A DNA stretch of 64,000 nt from Bacillota bacterium. Lineage in GTDB: Bacteria; Bacillota; Clostridia; Peptostreptococcales; Anaerovoracaceae. The DNA lies in NCBI GenBank assembly GCA_019420525.1, contig JAHZHA010000029.1:62001-126000 (forward strand). Reading direction: 5' to 3'. A model generated the notes under the pieces. The model saw only the letters and a program-made list of their open reading frames with translations. It made no database searches and was not told the DNA's origin. Every line of letters begins with the position of its first letter. Positions within the stretch are counted from its first letter, which is position 1. This document shows positions 1-8,372 of this stretch, piece after piece. The position numbers and the translations under genes are program-made.

Positions 1-2
1 GA

Positions 3-620
3 TCCCCGCTGTCTTACCGCATGGCCGGCTGGGATGAGAAAGATCGTCTGCCGGCGGGAGAAAACATCGGAATCTATGCTTTCTGCAGGACACCGGAAGA
101 AGCCGAAGAGATAGAAGCTTTCTGTGAAGCGGAGAGAGACCGTCATCATTTCGGAGGAGTCGTCATCTCTGACGATCAGCCGGAAACTTTCAGAAAATTT
201 CTCGTGCCCGTCTATGATGATGACATAGAGATCGAAAGGACACTGAACTGTATACAGAATAATTATATCGCAGAGCAGGGATTCGTTCCGGAACATTATC
301 CGGCTGGCATACATATCGCGCGGACGGCAGAAGGCAAAGGTCTTTTCGATGCCAGGGAAGGCATATGGATTTTTCCGCACCTCAGTGAGGATCTCTTTAC
401 CGTCAGCGGTGAAGACGACGGTTATATTACCGATGTTCAGGAAAGCGGAAAAGGACTCATCCGCATCATGGGTGACAGCAGGCTGCGCAAGATCGTAGCA
501 GCACTGCTGGTCCCGTGTGAATATGATGCAATCGTCTGGGAAAACGGAGAAATCCTCTGCGTGAGAGACGGAAAAACACATCGCTATGACAGGGAGCGCG
601 ACAGAGTTACCGACGTCTGA
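3..620 (+). CDS. Hypothetical protein, probably 5'-truncated by the window edge
   Basis: The frame is open to the first base of the window, so the true start may lie upstream; the first ATG in view is at 21 and gives 199 residues. The protein is strongly acidic and soluble, with no membrane segment or signal peptide that I can see. I do not recognise a family. Its last 14 bases overlap the 3' end of the convergent C-S lyase gene, so the two genes share a tail and there is no terminator between them. Function unknown. Confidence 0.6.
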   Translation, partial: SPLSYRMAGWDEKDRLPAGENIGIYAFCRTPEEAEEIEAFCEAERDRHHFGGVVISDDQPETFRKFLVPVYDDDIEIERTLNCIQNNYIAEQGFVPEHYPAGIHIARTAEGKGLFDAREGIWIFPHLSEDLFTVSGEDDGYITDVQESGKGLIRIMGDSRLRKIVAALLVPCEYDAIVWENGEILCVRDGKTHRYDRERDRVTDV

Positions 621-1788
621 CCGCGCGGGAAAGCCGGTTCAGCGCATCGGTCAGGACAGAACGGGGGCAGGCGATATTGATACGCTGAAAACCTTCGCCT
701 TCCGGACCGAATATGGAACCTGCGTCCAGCCAGAGGCCCGCATCTTCGGTGATGAAGCGCTCGAGTTCTTCTTCGCTGAAGCCGAGTGCGCGCATGTCGA
801 GCCAGAGAAGATACGTGCCTTCCGGAGGAATGAGGCCGATTTCCGGTATATTTTGCCGGATGTATGACACCGCAAAATCGATGTTTTCCCGGATGTATTT
901 ACGCACATCCGTCAGCCAAGGAAGACCTTTTTCATAGGCGGCGCGGCAGGCTGTCAGTCCCATGACATTCATGGAGGAAGCGCCGATGTCGGTGATCGTT
1001 TTGCGGAAACGTCTGCGCAGATCCGCGTCGGGAATGATGATATTGGATGTATTGAGACCGGCGAGATTAAACGTTTTGCTCGGTGCCGTGCAGAGAATGC
1101 AGCTGCTGCGGTATTCTTCTCCCAGCGAGGCATAGACGGTGTGCGGATGGTCCGACCAGACGAAATCGCAGTGGATTTCATCGGCGACGACGAGAACGCC
1201 GTGCTTCCGGCAGATATCGCCCACTTTTTTCAGCTCTTCTCTGGTCCATACGCGTCCTACCGGATTGTGAGGGCTGCAGAGAAGATAGAGCCGCACATTG
1301 TTGTTGACGATTTTCTCTTCCATGTCTTCAAAATCGATCTCATACCGGCCATTGTTCAGGCGGAGAGGGCTGTTGACGAGGCGGCGCTCCAGTCCGTCGA
1401 TGAGAAGGCTGAAAGGATAGTAGACGGGCCGGTTGATCAGGACAGCATCTCCTTTTTCGGTAAACGTGCGGATGGCGGTGGAAAGTGCGAAGACGACGCC
1501 GGGTGTCGGCACGATCCAGCGAGGGTTTGGTTCGAAGTCAAAGTGATTCCGGAACCAGCTGCAGACAGCGTCGTAATAATCTGCTTCCGGCGCGCCGTAT
1601 CCGAAAATTCCGTGTTCTGTCCGGCGATGGAGCGCTTCGATGACGGGTTCAGGAACCCGGAAATCCATATCGGCTACCCAGAGCGGCAGAAGTTTTTCTT
1701 TTTCCGGACTGCGGTTTCCGGCACCGTATTTTACGGAATCGCTGTTTCTGCGGTCGACGATTATGTCTAGGGGATTTGTGTGATCCAT
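607..1788 (-). CDS. patB: PatB/MalY-type PLP-dependent aminotransferase (likely cystathionine beta-lyase)
   Basis: A 393-residue fold-type I PLP enzyme. Visible motifs are WVADMDF near the N terminus, the CSPHNPVGR substrate/PLP loop, VVADEIHCDF (Asp that pairs with the pyridine nitrogen) and APSKTFNLAGL, whose Lys forms the Schiff base. The DEIHCD and SKTFNLAGL pattern is typical of the MalY/PatB subgroup, which mostly cleaves C-S bonds of cystathionine or cysteine conjugates. It is therefore more likely a beta-lyase than a true transaminase, but substrate cannot be read from sequence. The start has GAGGTAA about 8 bases upstream. The cytoplasmic enzyme is monocistronic and divergent from the MFS gene. 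Confidence 0.88.
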   Translation of the reverse strand: MDHTNPLDIIVDRRNSDSVKYGAGNRSPEKEKLLPLWVADMDFRVPEPVIEALHRRTEHGIFGYGAPEADYYDAVCSWFRNHFDFEPNPRWIVPTPGVVFALSTAIRTFTEKGDAVLINRPVYYPFSLLIDGLERRLVNSPLRLNNGRYEIDFEDMEEKIVNNNVRLYLLCSPHNPVGRVWTREELKKVGDICRKHGVLVVADEIHCDFVWSDHPHTVYASLGEEYRSSCILCTAPSKTFNLAGLNTSNIIIPDADLRRRFRKTITDIGASSMNVMGLTACRAAYEKGLPWLTDVRKYIRENIDFAVSYIRQNIPEIGLIPPEGTYLLWLDMRALGFSEEELERFITEDAGLWLDAGSIFGPEGEGFQRINIACPRSVLTDALNRLSRAVRRR

Positions 1789-2116
1789 AGATGATTACCT
1801 CTGATAATTCTTGATTACTGTATCCATAATACTAATACTGCGGCATTCCTGCATTTGGAAAACGGATATGCGGAATGTATCGGCGGCAGATTTCCCGGAA
1901 GAGAACGGCCGGCGCAGCTTTGATGGAATTGATTATATCTCAGAAGAGGAATCAGTAAAATAAAAAAAGCCAATTAACGATAAAAAATAATGGAAAACGG
2001 ATTCAGATATCACTTTGCTGTCTGCTGCGTTCTGCAGCAAAAATGACATGCAGACGCGAATCTGTTTATGATATAGAATCTATAGAAGTAAATATTGAAC
2101 CGAGGTGAAGCTATCA
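1789..2116. promoter_or_regulatory. Divergent promoter region between patB and the MFS gene
   Basis: The clearest signal is a plus-strand promoter: ATGACA at 2043-2048, 18 bases, TATGAT at 2067-2072. The start region overlaps a perfect 13-bp palindrome, TATAGAATCTATA, at 2072-2084, a plausible operator for the exporter. No convincing minus-strand promoter was pinned down. The rest shows no coding sequence. Confidence 0.5.
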
Positions 2117-3346
2117 ATGGAACAGTGGCGAAAAAATCTGTACACCATGGTGACGACTCAGATCTGCTGTATGATCGGGTTTGGACTGGTGTCACCGTTT
2201 ATCGCTTTTTATTTTCAGGAAATGGGCATGGAGATGGGGCATACCCTGGATCTGGCAGTCAGTCTGGCTAATACATTTCCTGCAGTGGGAATGGCTATCG
2301 CATCTCCTATCTGGGGGATGCTCTCCGACCGGTATGGCAGAAAATCCATGCTGGTGCGGGCCAGCACTTTTGCGGGAATCCTTATGATTCTCATGGGGCT
2401 TGTGGACAGTGTGCTGCCGTTTCTCGCACTGCGGCTGCTGCAGGGGTTCTTCACCGGCACGGTGACAGCTTCGATGGCTTTCGTATCCGCCAATACGCCG
2501 GAAGAACATATGAGTTCGTCTCTCGGTCTTCTCTCTGCTTCCAACTTCGTGGGATTTTCCATCGGACCTGTAGTGGGAGGGCTGCTGGCGGAATGGATCG
2601 GTTATACGAACTGTTTCTATGTGTCTTCCGCTCTCATGTTTTTCGCAACGCTCGTCGTCATCACGGTGACTGTGGAAGATCCTTCCACTTATGGGAAAGA
2701 ACTCGTGGAAAAGAGCAGGGCGAGGAAACTGGAGGAAAAGAAGCGCCGGGCCGGTTCTGCTGCATCCGGACTCCGGGCCGTTTCTCCTGTCATCATCAGT
2801 CTCTTTGCCGTTCTCCTGATTCAGCGGACTGCTCGGATGGCCTTTACGCCGTTTCTTGCGCTGTATGTGGAAGATGTGCGAGGAACCATGGAATGGGCTT
2901 CCGGGATCACGGGCGCCATCAACGGCAGCGTCTGTATCGCAACAGCGATTTCTTCCGTCACGCTGGTCCGGCTGGCAGACAAATATGACAAGATCAGCCT
3001 CATGCTCCTTTATGCAGTGCTGACTTTCCCTGTCTCGCTGCTGCTGATACCTGATATATCTCTCATATTCTTTGCCGTGAGTTACGCGATGTATTATTTC
3101 ATCTATGGTGCCATCGAGCCCATCATCACGTCGGCTCTGTCGGAAAAGACGCCGCCGGAATCCAGGGGAATGCTTTTCGGATGGATTGGTACTTTCCAGA
3201 ATCTAGCGGGAATTTTCGGACCGCTGCTGGGGACGGCCATTTCAGCAGCATTCAGCGGATATCAGTCCATTCTCGCCGCAATCAGCGTCATGGTGGCGGT
3301 CGTTATCTGCTGTATCGCTTTCGTAAAGAAACGCGTCGCGCAGTAG
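2117..3346 (+). CDS. MFS multidrug-type efflux transporter
   Basis: A 409-residue major facilitator with about 12 hydrophobic segments split by a basic loop near residue 200 (EKSRARKLEEKKRR). The loop 2-3 signature is clear (GMLSDRYGRKSML). Similar proteins (MdtG type) export hydrophobic drugs by proton antiport; the substrate here is not predictable. The ATG at 2117 is preferred over an in-frame GTG at 2105 because GAGGTGA at 2102-2108 then serves as ribosome binding site with normal spacing. A palindrome over its promoter suggests repression by an unseen regulator. Confidence 0.88.
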   Translation: MEQWRKNLYTMVTTQICCMIGFGLVSPFIAFYFQEMGMEMGHTLDLAVSLANTFPAVGMAIASPIWGMLSDRYGRKSMLVRASTFAGILMILMGLVDSVLPFLALRLLQGFFTGTVTASMAFVSANTPEEHMSSSLGLLSASNFVGFSIGPVVGGLLAEWIGYTNCFYVSSALMFFATLVVITVTVEDPSTYGKELVEKSRARKLEEKKRRAGSAASGLRAVSPVIISLFAVLLIQRTARMAFTPFLALYVEDVRGTMEWASGITGAINGSVCIATAISSVTLVRLADKYDKISLMLLYAVLTFPVSLLLIPDISLIFFAVSYAMYYFIYGAIEPIITSALSEKTPPESRGMLFGWIGTFQNLAGIFGPLLGTAISAAFSGYQSILAAISVMVAVVICCIAFVKKRVAQ

Positions 3347-3379
3347 GTCAGGGCTGAGGAAGAAGGACGGGATCAGAGG

Positions 3380-3408
3380 TTCACAACCGCCGTGATTTCA
3401 TGTATGAT
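3380..3408 (+). promoter_or_regulatory. Predicted sigma-A promoter for sppA
   Basis: TTCACA at 3380-3385, a 17-base spacer and TATGAT at 3403-3408, about 80 bases before the sppA start. The match and spacing are good but it is a prediction by eye. Confidence 0.5.
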
Positions 3409-3489
3409 AAGAATATCGAAGTTCGTCATACGGGATCGGATTACGTGTCTTGTCCGGCGACAGCCGGAGGATTTTGAAAGGGCGGAGAT

Positions 3490-4533
3490 ATGTCGGAAAT
3501 ACAATTTGTGAAGATAAATCATGAAAGCGAAGACGTCACTTCTTCTGGAGGCGGCGCAGGAAAGGCACCCCGGAAAAAAACGGGAAAAAAATGGTACATA
3601 CTGATCGTCTGTCTTATCACAGCCGTGGCTGCGGCAGGTGCTGCAGAGATCTGGTTTCTGTCTCAGTCAGCATCATACAGCCGGAATGAACCATATGTAG
3701 GAGTTCTCTTTGTAGAGGGAACGATACAGTCATCGGACGCATCGGGAAGCCGGGGCACGTACCAGCATGACTGGCTGCTCCAGAGAGTGGATGATCTGAT
3801 GAATGATCCGCAGAACAAAGGACTGATGGTTCATGTGAATTCTCCGGGAGGCAGTGTCTATCAGACGGATGAACTCTATCTGAAGCTGAAAGAGTACAAA
3901 GAGAAGACAAAACGTCCGCTTTATTTTTCCTTCGGGGAAACTGCAGCTTCCGGAGGATATTACATCGCAGCCTGTGCAGACTGTATCTGCGCGGACCGGA
4001 ATACTCTAACAGGCTCTATTGGAGTCTATATGGGACCTGTCTATTCTGCGGAAAAACTTCTGGATCGACTGGGAATCGAGGCAGATATCATTAAATCAGC
4101 ACCAAACAAAGCTATGGGAAGCGGTTTTGAAGATCTTACAGATGAGCAGAAAGCCATCTATCAGTCTGTGGTAGATGAAATGTATGGACGGTTTGTCCAA
4201 GTGGTAGCCGAAGGACGTGGCATGAGCACGGAACAGGTCAAAGTCGTTGCGGACGGCCGTGTATATACTGCGGCACAGGCTCAGAGTTCCGGTCTTATCG
4301 ATGAGATCTGTTCTTATGAGGATGCGGTCAGCTTGATGTTGAAAAATGAAAAACTTGAGTGTCCCGTGGTGGAAATAAAATATTCGGCTCCGAAAAGCAT
4401 TTACAGTGCGCTTTTTGGTCTCCAGCAGTCGGTGGAGGAGCTGATCTCCGGAAAATCGGAATCGGAGGCGGAAAAAGCTCTTAACTTAATAGAAGAAAAG
4501 AGCCAGCCCGGATTTTATTATCTGATGCAGTGA
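3490..4533 (+). CDS. sppA: Signal peptide peptidase SppA (S49 family)
   Basis: A 347-residue protein with a basic cytoplasmic N terminus, one membrane anchor at about residues 34-57 and an extracytoplasmic S49 serine protease domain. SppA degrades leftover signal peptides at the membrane with a Ser-Lys dyad. The nucleophile fits Ser154 in ETAASGGYYIA; the general-base Lys is expected about 50 residues later, in KSAPNKAMGSG (Lys207 is the better candidate by spacing to the B. subtilis enzyme). HVNSPGGSV forms the oxyanion strand. Length matches single-domain Gram-positive SppA. It has its own promoter and is followed by a long hairpin. Confidence 0.9.
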   Translation: MSEIQFVKINHESEDVTSSGGGAGKAPRKKTGKKWYILIVCLITAVAAAGAAEIWFLSQSASYSRNEPYVGVLFVEGTIQSSDASGSRGTYQHDWLLQRVDDLMNDPQNKGLMVHVNSPGGSVYQTDELYLKLKEYKEKTKRPLYFSFGETAASGGYYIAACADCICADRNTLTGSIGVYMGPVYSAEKLLDRLGIEADIIKSAPNKAMGSGFEDLTDEQKAIYQSVVDEMYGRFVQVVAEGRGMSTEQVKVVADGRVYTAAQAQSSGLIDEICSYEDAVSLMLKNEKLECPVVEIKYSAPKSIYSALFGLQQSVEELISGKSESEAEKALNLIEEKSQPGFYYLMQ

Positions 4534-4613
4534 CTCCATTCCGGATGCGGAGCGTGCGGCTGCAGAAATCCGCAAAAACCCTGAAAACATAAGGATCGTG
4601 TGGTTTACAAAAA

Positions 4614-4655
4614 AAGAGATGGGTGTCAAGTAGTTTTGCTTGACACCCATCTCTT
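4614..4655. terminator. 17-bp perfect hairpin after sppA; terminator polarity fits the minus strand better
   Basis: Arms at 4614-4630 and 4639-4655 pair perfectly around an 8-base loop. On the plus strand the stem is followed by a weak CGTGTG tail, whereas on the minus strand it is followed by a run of Us (AAAAAAA at 4609-4615 on plus). It lies between sppA and ylxM. Confidence 0.7.
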
Positions 4656-4699
4656 CGTGTGTTAATCTGTCATAGTGACGAAATGAAGAAGGTGTGTCT

Positions 4700-5059
4700 A
4701 TGATCGATAAAATGTTCGAAATCGGCCTGCTCTACGATTTTTACGCGGAGCTTCTTACGCCTCATCAGAAGCGTATTTCGCAGCTGTACTTTGAAGACAA
4801 TTATACGCTGGCCGAGATCGCAGACGTGACGGGAGTCAGCCGCCAGGCGGTTCACGATGCCGTATCGAAGTCCGAAAAATCTCTGCGGGGCTATGAAGAA
4901 AAGCTGGGTCTCGCGAAGCGTTTCCTCGAAAGAGAAAATGAGATTCGCAGAGCCTATGAAGCTCTGGATGCGATTATAGAAGATCATCCGGGAGATGAAG
5001 CGCTCATCGCCGAACTCCGTTCGATCAGAGACATTTTCGACAGACTCGGAGAAGAATAG
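4700..5059 (+). CDS. ylxM: YlxM/UPF0122 family DNA-binding-like protein
   Basis: About 119 residues with a sigma-70 region 4-like helix-turn-helix: YTLAEIADVTGVSRQAVHDAVSK, followed by a charged coiled C-terminal half. The family is encoded next to ffh in Gram-positive bacteria and has been proposed to act with the signal recognition particle pathway. Here its stop is 20 bases before the ffh start, which supports co-transcription. ATG at 4700 is preferred over GTG at 4694 because AAGAAGG at 4686-4692 is the ribosome binding site. Confidence 0.85.
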   Translation: MIDKMFEIGLLYDFYAELLTPHQKRISQLYFEDNYTLAEIADVTGVSRQAVHDAVSKSEKSLRGYEEKLGLAKRFLERENEIRRAYEALDAIIEDHPGDEALIAELRSIRDIFDRLGEE

Positions 5060-5078
5060 GAAGACAAGGAGGTGTCCC

Positions 5079-6422
5079 ATGGCATTTGAAGGCCTTTCGG
5101 AAAAACTGCAGGGAGTATTTAAAAAACTCAAGGGCAAAGGCGTCATCACGGAAGCTGACGTAAATGACGCGATGCGGGAAGTCAAAATGGCTCTCCTGGA
5201 AGCAGATGTAAACTTTAAGATCGTAAAAAAATTCGTGGCCGACGTCAAGGAAAAATGCCTGGGCGCAGACGTGCTCCAGAGTCTTACCCCTGCACAGCAG
5301 GTCGTCAAGGTCGTGAACGAAGAGTTGACTGCCGTCATGGGCGGCACGAACAGCAAGCTCACGTATTCACCGAAAGGATTTACGGTCTATCTGCTGGTAG
5401 GCCTTCAGGGTACCGGTAAGACGACGACCGCCGGCAAGCTGGCCGCGTATCTGATGAAAAACGGCAAAAAGCCGATGCTGGCAGCCTGTGACGTCTATCG
5501 TCCGGCAGCTATCGATCAGCTGGAGATCGTGGGGGAAAAAGTAGGCGTTCCCGTCTATCTCGACCGGGAGGAAAAGCGCCCCGAAATTATCGCTGAGAGA
5601 GCGGCAAAGGAAGCCGAATACAAAGGCTATGACGTTCTCATCGTGGATACTTCCGGACGTCTTCACATCGATGAGGAACTGATGGATGAGCTGGTCCGCA
5701 TCAGAGATACGGTGAAACCGCATGAAATCCTTCTGGTGGTAGATGCTCTCACAGGTCAGGATGCCGTTACGGCGGCGGAAGGTTTCAATGACGCTGTCGG
5801 CATCGACGGCATCATCATGACGAAGCTGGATGGCGATTCCAGAGGCGGTGCAGCCCTCTCTGTAAAAGCGGTCACCGGCAAGCCCATCAAATTTGCCGGA
5901 ATGGGCGAAAAATTCGATGCTCTTGAACCGTTCCATCCGGAGCGCATGGCGTCGAGAATTCTCGGCATGGGAGACATGTTGAGTCTCATCGAAAAAGCGC
6001 AGGAAAATTACGATGAAAAGCAGGCGGAAGATCTGGAAAAGAAAATCCGCCGGAACGAATTCACCCTCGAAGACTTTCTGGAACAGATGGGTCAGATCAA
6101 AAAGATGGGCGGTCTGGGAAAGATCATCGATTTACTTCCAGGCATGGGAGGCCAGCGCCCCAGCGAAGAGGAAATGGAAAAATCCGAGAAGGAATTCGTG
6201 CGCATGGAGGCCATTATCAACTCCATGACGAGAGAGGAACGCCGGGATCCGAAAATTCTCAACGCCAGCAGAAGAAAGCGGATCGCTGCGGGATCGGGAT
6301 GCTCGGTCACACAGATCAACACGCTGATCAAGCGTTATGACGAGGCCAGAAAGGTGATGCGCCAGATGACGAAATCGCCGAAACAGATGGGCCGGAAGAT
6401 GAGAAAGAAGGGCTTCCGTTAA
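5079..6422 (+). CDS. ffh: Signal recognition particle GTPase Ffh
   Basis: A 447-residue SRP54 protein. The N-terminal helical domain (MAFEGLSEKLQ) is followed by the G domain with P-loop GLQGTGKTT, AACDVYRPAA, DTSGRLH, TKLDGDSRGGAALS and the GMGE closing loop. The methionine-rich M domain (from about residue 300) binds 4.5S RNA and signal peptides and ends in a basic tail (MGRKMRKKGFR). It delivers nascent membrane and secreted proteins to the translocon via FtsY. The start at 5079 has AAGGAGGTG upstream; a longer in-frame extension lacks a ribosome binding site. It heads the ffh-rpsP-khpA-rimM-trmD order. Confidence 0.97.
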   Translation: MAFEGLSEKLQGVFKKLKGKGVITEADVNDAMREVKMALLEADVNFKIVKKFVADVKEKCLGADVLQSLTPAQQVVKVVNEELTAVMGGTNSKLTYSPKGFTVYLLVGLQGTGKTTTAGKLAAYLMKNGKKPMLAACDVYRPAAIDQLEIVGEKVGVPVYLDREEKRPEIIAERAAKEAEYKGYDVLIVDTSGRLHIDEELMDELVRIRDTVKPHEILLVVDALTGQDAVTAAEGFNDAVGIDGIIMTKLDGDSRGGAALSVKAVTGKPIKFAGMGEKFDALEPFHPERMASRILGMGDMLSLIEKAQENYDEKQAEDLEKKIRRNEFTLEDFLEQMGQIKKMGGLGKIIDLLPGMGGQRPSEEEMEKSEKEFVRMEAIINSMTREERRDPKILNASRRKRIAAGSGCSVTQINTLIKRYDEARKVMRQMTKSPKQMGRKMRKKGFR

Positions 6423-6500
6423 AAGTCTCCGGACAGAGACGGAGGATTTTCAAATATTTTCAGATACAATATCAAAAATTATTTTCAGGAGGTAAGTGAT

Positions 6501-6746
6501 ATGGCAGTTAAAATCAGATTAAAGAGAATGGGCGCAAAGAAAAAGCCTTTTTACAGAGTCGTAGTAGCGGATTCCCGTGCGCCGAGAGACGGAAGATTTA
6601 TCGAGGAAATCGGTTACTATGATCCGATGAAAGATCCGGGTGAAATCAGCATCGATGCGGAAAAAGCGAAGAAGTGGCTCGGCAACGGCGCTCAGCCGAC
6701 AGATACGGTCAAGAGCCTGCTCAAAAAATCCGGCATCGTAGAATAA
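6501..6746 (+). CDS. rpsP: Ribosomal protein bS16
   Basis: An 81-residue 30S subunit protein beginning MAVKIRLKRMGAKKKPFYRVVVADSR, the hallmark of S16, and ending at the usual length. CAGGAGGTAAG precedes the ATG. A small CTCCG/CGGAG hairpin with TTTT lies in the 78-base gap after ffh (about 6426-6450) and may attenuate readthrough. Confidence 0.97.
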   Translation: MAVKIRLKRMGAKKKPFYRVVVADSRAPRDGRFIEEIGYYDPMKDPGEISIDAEKAKKWLGNGAQPTDTVKSLLKKSGIVE

Positions 6747-6763
6747 GAGTGGTGGTGAGCAGC

Positions 6764-6994
6764 GTGGTACAATTAGTTGAAGCTATCGCGAAGTCGCTCG
6801 TAGATAATCCGGATGCAGTTTTTGTAACTGAAACTGAAGAGAAACAGGGCATCACGATTCAGCTGAGGGTGGCCCCGGAAGATATGGGAAAAGTCATCGG
6901 AAAGCAGGGTCGCATCGCCCGTGCTCTCAGAACCGTAGTACGTGCTGCGGCGACGAAAGAAAATAAAAAAGTCACAGTCGAAATCGTTCAGTAA
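6764..6994 (+). CDS. khpA: KH-domain RNA-binding protein KhpA
   Basis: A 76-residue single KH domain protein (YlqC family). The RNA-binding loop is in GKVIGKQGRIARALR (GxxG = GKQG). The family partners with KhpB/Jag and influences cell elongation and RNA metabolism. In-frame GTG codons at 6752, 6755 and 6764 all compete as start; 6764 (MVQLVEAIAKSLVDNPD) gives the conserved family N terminus with GGTGAG upstream. It begins 17 bases after rpsP. Confidence 0.9.
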   Translation: MVQLVEAIAKSLVDNPDAVFVTETEEKQGITIQLRVAPEDMGKVIGKQGRIARALRTVVRAAATKENKKVTVEIVQ

Positions 6995-7010
6995 ATCTGT
7001 CTGGACCCGC

Positions 7011-7042
7011 AAAACGCAGACTCACAGGGGTCTGCGTTTTTT
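7011..7042 (+). terminator. Intrinsic terminator after khpA
   Basis: AAAACGCAGAC pairs with GTCTGCGTTTT around an 8-base loop and runs into six Ts. It separates rpsP-khpA from rimM-trmD and could be partial, since the gene order is normally one operon. Confidence 0.85.
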
Positions 7043-7086
7043 GCATAAATCTGCGGAAACGATCCGCCGGGGAAGGGGAATATCGC

Positions 7087-7611
7087 ATGGACAGCAGCAG
7101 AAAGAGCAGAATTAAAGTTGGAAAAATCGTCAGCGCCGTAGGCATCCGGGGAGAAGTAAAAGTCTATCCCTATACGGATTATCCGGAGCGCTTCGAGGAG
7201 CTGGAGGGCGTCTACGCCGGGGATGAATGGCTGGAAATAGAGAGAGTTCGCTACCAGAAGAACGTAGTCATCGTAAAATTCGCGGGATCGGACGACCGCA
7301 ACAGGGCAGAATCGCTGCGGGACCGTTTTCTTACGATCGACCGCAAAGATCTCCGGCAGCTGGAGGAAGACGAATACTTCATTTTTGATCTCATCGGCCT
7401 GGAAGCGCAGGACCAGGAAGGAAAACGTCTGGGCAGAGTCAGTGATGTGATCCAGAATACAGCTCAGGATCTGTATGAAATCGAGACGGACAGCGGCAAA
7501 AAGTATTTAATACCGGCGGTCCGGGAATTTGTCACAGAGATCGATATAAATCATGGTATAATGAAAATAAAACCGATCGAAGGGCTTTTCGGCGATCAGG
7601 AGGAGGTCTGA
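7087..7611 (+). CDS. rimM: Ribosome maturation factor RimM
   Basis: A 174-residue protein with an N-terminal RimM barrel (VGKIVSAVGIRGEVKVYPYTDYPERF) and a C-terminal PRC-barrel (DEYFIFDLIGLEA to IPAVREFVTEIDI). It binds S19 and helps assemble the 30S head. The stop overlaps the region that carries the AGGAGG for trmD, so the two are translationally close. Confidence 0.95.
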   Translation: MDSSRKSRIKVGKIVSAVGIRGEVKVYPYTDYPERFEELEGVYAGDEWLEIERVRYQKNVVIVKFAGSDDRNRAESLRDRFLTIDRKDLRQLEEDEYFIFDLIGLEAQDQEGKRLGRVSDVIQNTAQDLYEIETDSGKKYLIPAVREFVTEIDINHGIMKIKPIEGLFGDQEEV

Positions 7612-7613
7612 AA

Positions 7614-8345
7614 TTGAATATCGACGTACTGACGCTTTTTCCGGAGATGATCGAGCCCGTCGCGGAGGCCAGCATGCTGGGAAGAGCTTCCAGAAACGGA
7701 ATTCTCAGCATCCGTGCTGTAAATATCAGGGATTTCACACAGAATAAGCACAGAAAGACAGATGACACGCCGTTTGGCGGCGGTGCAGGGATGGTGATGT
7801 CGGCACAGCCTGTTTTCGACGCACTCCGTTCCGTAAACGCCGAGGACAAGCGCATCCTCTATATGTCTCCCCGGGGCAGAAAACTTGACCGCGGTCTGAT
7901 CGCAGATCTGGCGACGGAAGAAAATCTCGTGATACTCTGCGGACATTATGAAGGAATCGATGAGAGAATTATCGACTACTGGAAACCGGAGGAGATTTCC
8001 ATCGGCGATTATATCCTTACCGGCGGAGAACTGGCCGCACTGGTAGTCATCGATTCGGTAGCCCGTCTGATTCCGTCAGTGCTGGGAAACCAGGAGTCTC
8101 ACATGGAGGAGTCTGTATATTCCGGCCTCATAGAATATCCGCAGTATACGAAACCGAGAGTCTACGAGGGGATGGAGGTGCCGGAAGTGCTCTTGTCAGG
8201 GAATCACCGGCTCATTCATCTGTGGAAATTTGAAAAAGCGTGTGAAATTACGAAAGAACGACGTCCCGATTTATGGGACGCTTTTATTAAAGATGTCAGC
8301 AGTCTGACGAAAGACGAGAAAAAAATCGTGGCTCGTCTGCGTTGA
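7614..8345 (+). CDS. trmD: tRNA (guanine37-N1)-methyltransferase TrmD
   Basis: A 243-residue SPOUT-class methyltransferase that makes m1G37 and prevents frameshifting. It starts with TTG (MNIDVLTLFPEM) two bases after the rimM stop, with AGGAGG 8 bases upstream. The SAM trefoil knot is seen in LCGHYEGIDERI, EISIGDYILTGGELAALVVIDSVARLIPSVLG and the C-terminal TRP-binding helix. Length is typical. Confidence 0.96.
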   Translation: MNIDVLTLFPEMIEPVAEASMLGRASRNGILSIRAVNIRDFTQNKHRKTDDTPFGGGAGMVMSAQPVFDALRSVNAEDKRILYMSPRGRKLDRGLIADLATEENLVILCGHYEGIDERIIDYWKPEEISIGDYILTGGELAALVVIDSVARLIPSVLGNQESHMEESVYSGLIEYPQYTKPRVYEGMEVPEVLLSGNHRLIHLWKFEKACEITKERRPDLWDAFIKDVSSLTKDEKKIVARLR

Positions 8346-8372
8346 AGCGAAAAGGCGAGGAGGTGATGAATT

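Noticed and set aside
1141..1770. A 209-codon plus-strand open frame opposite patB
   Set aside because: It lies entirely antisense to a gene with clear PLP-enzyme motifs and has no family resemblance or good ribosome binding site.
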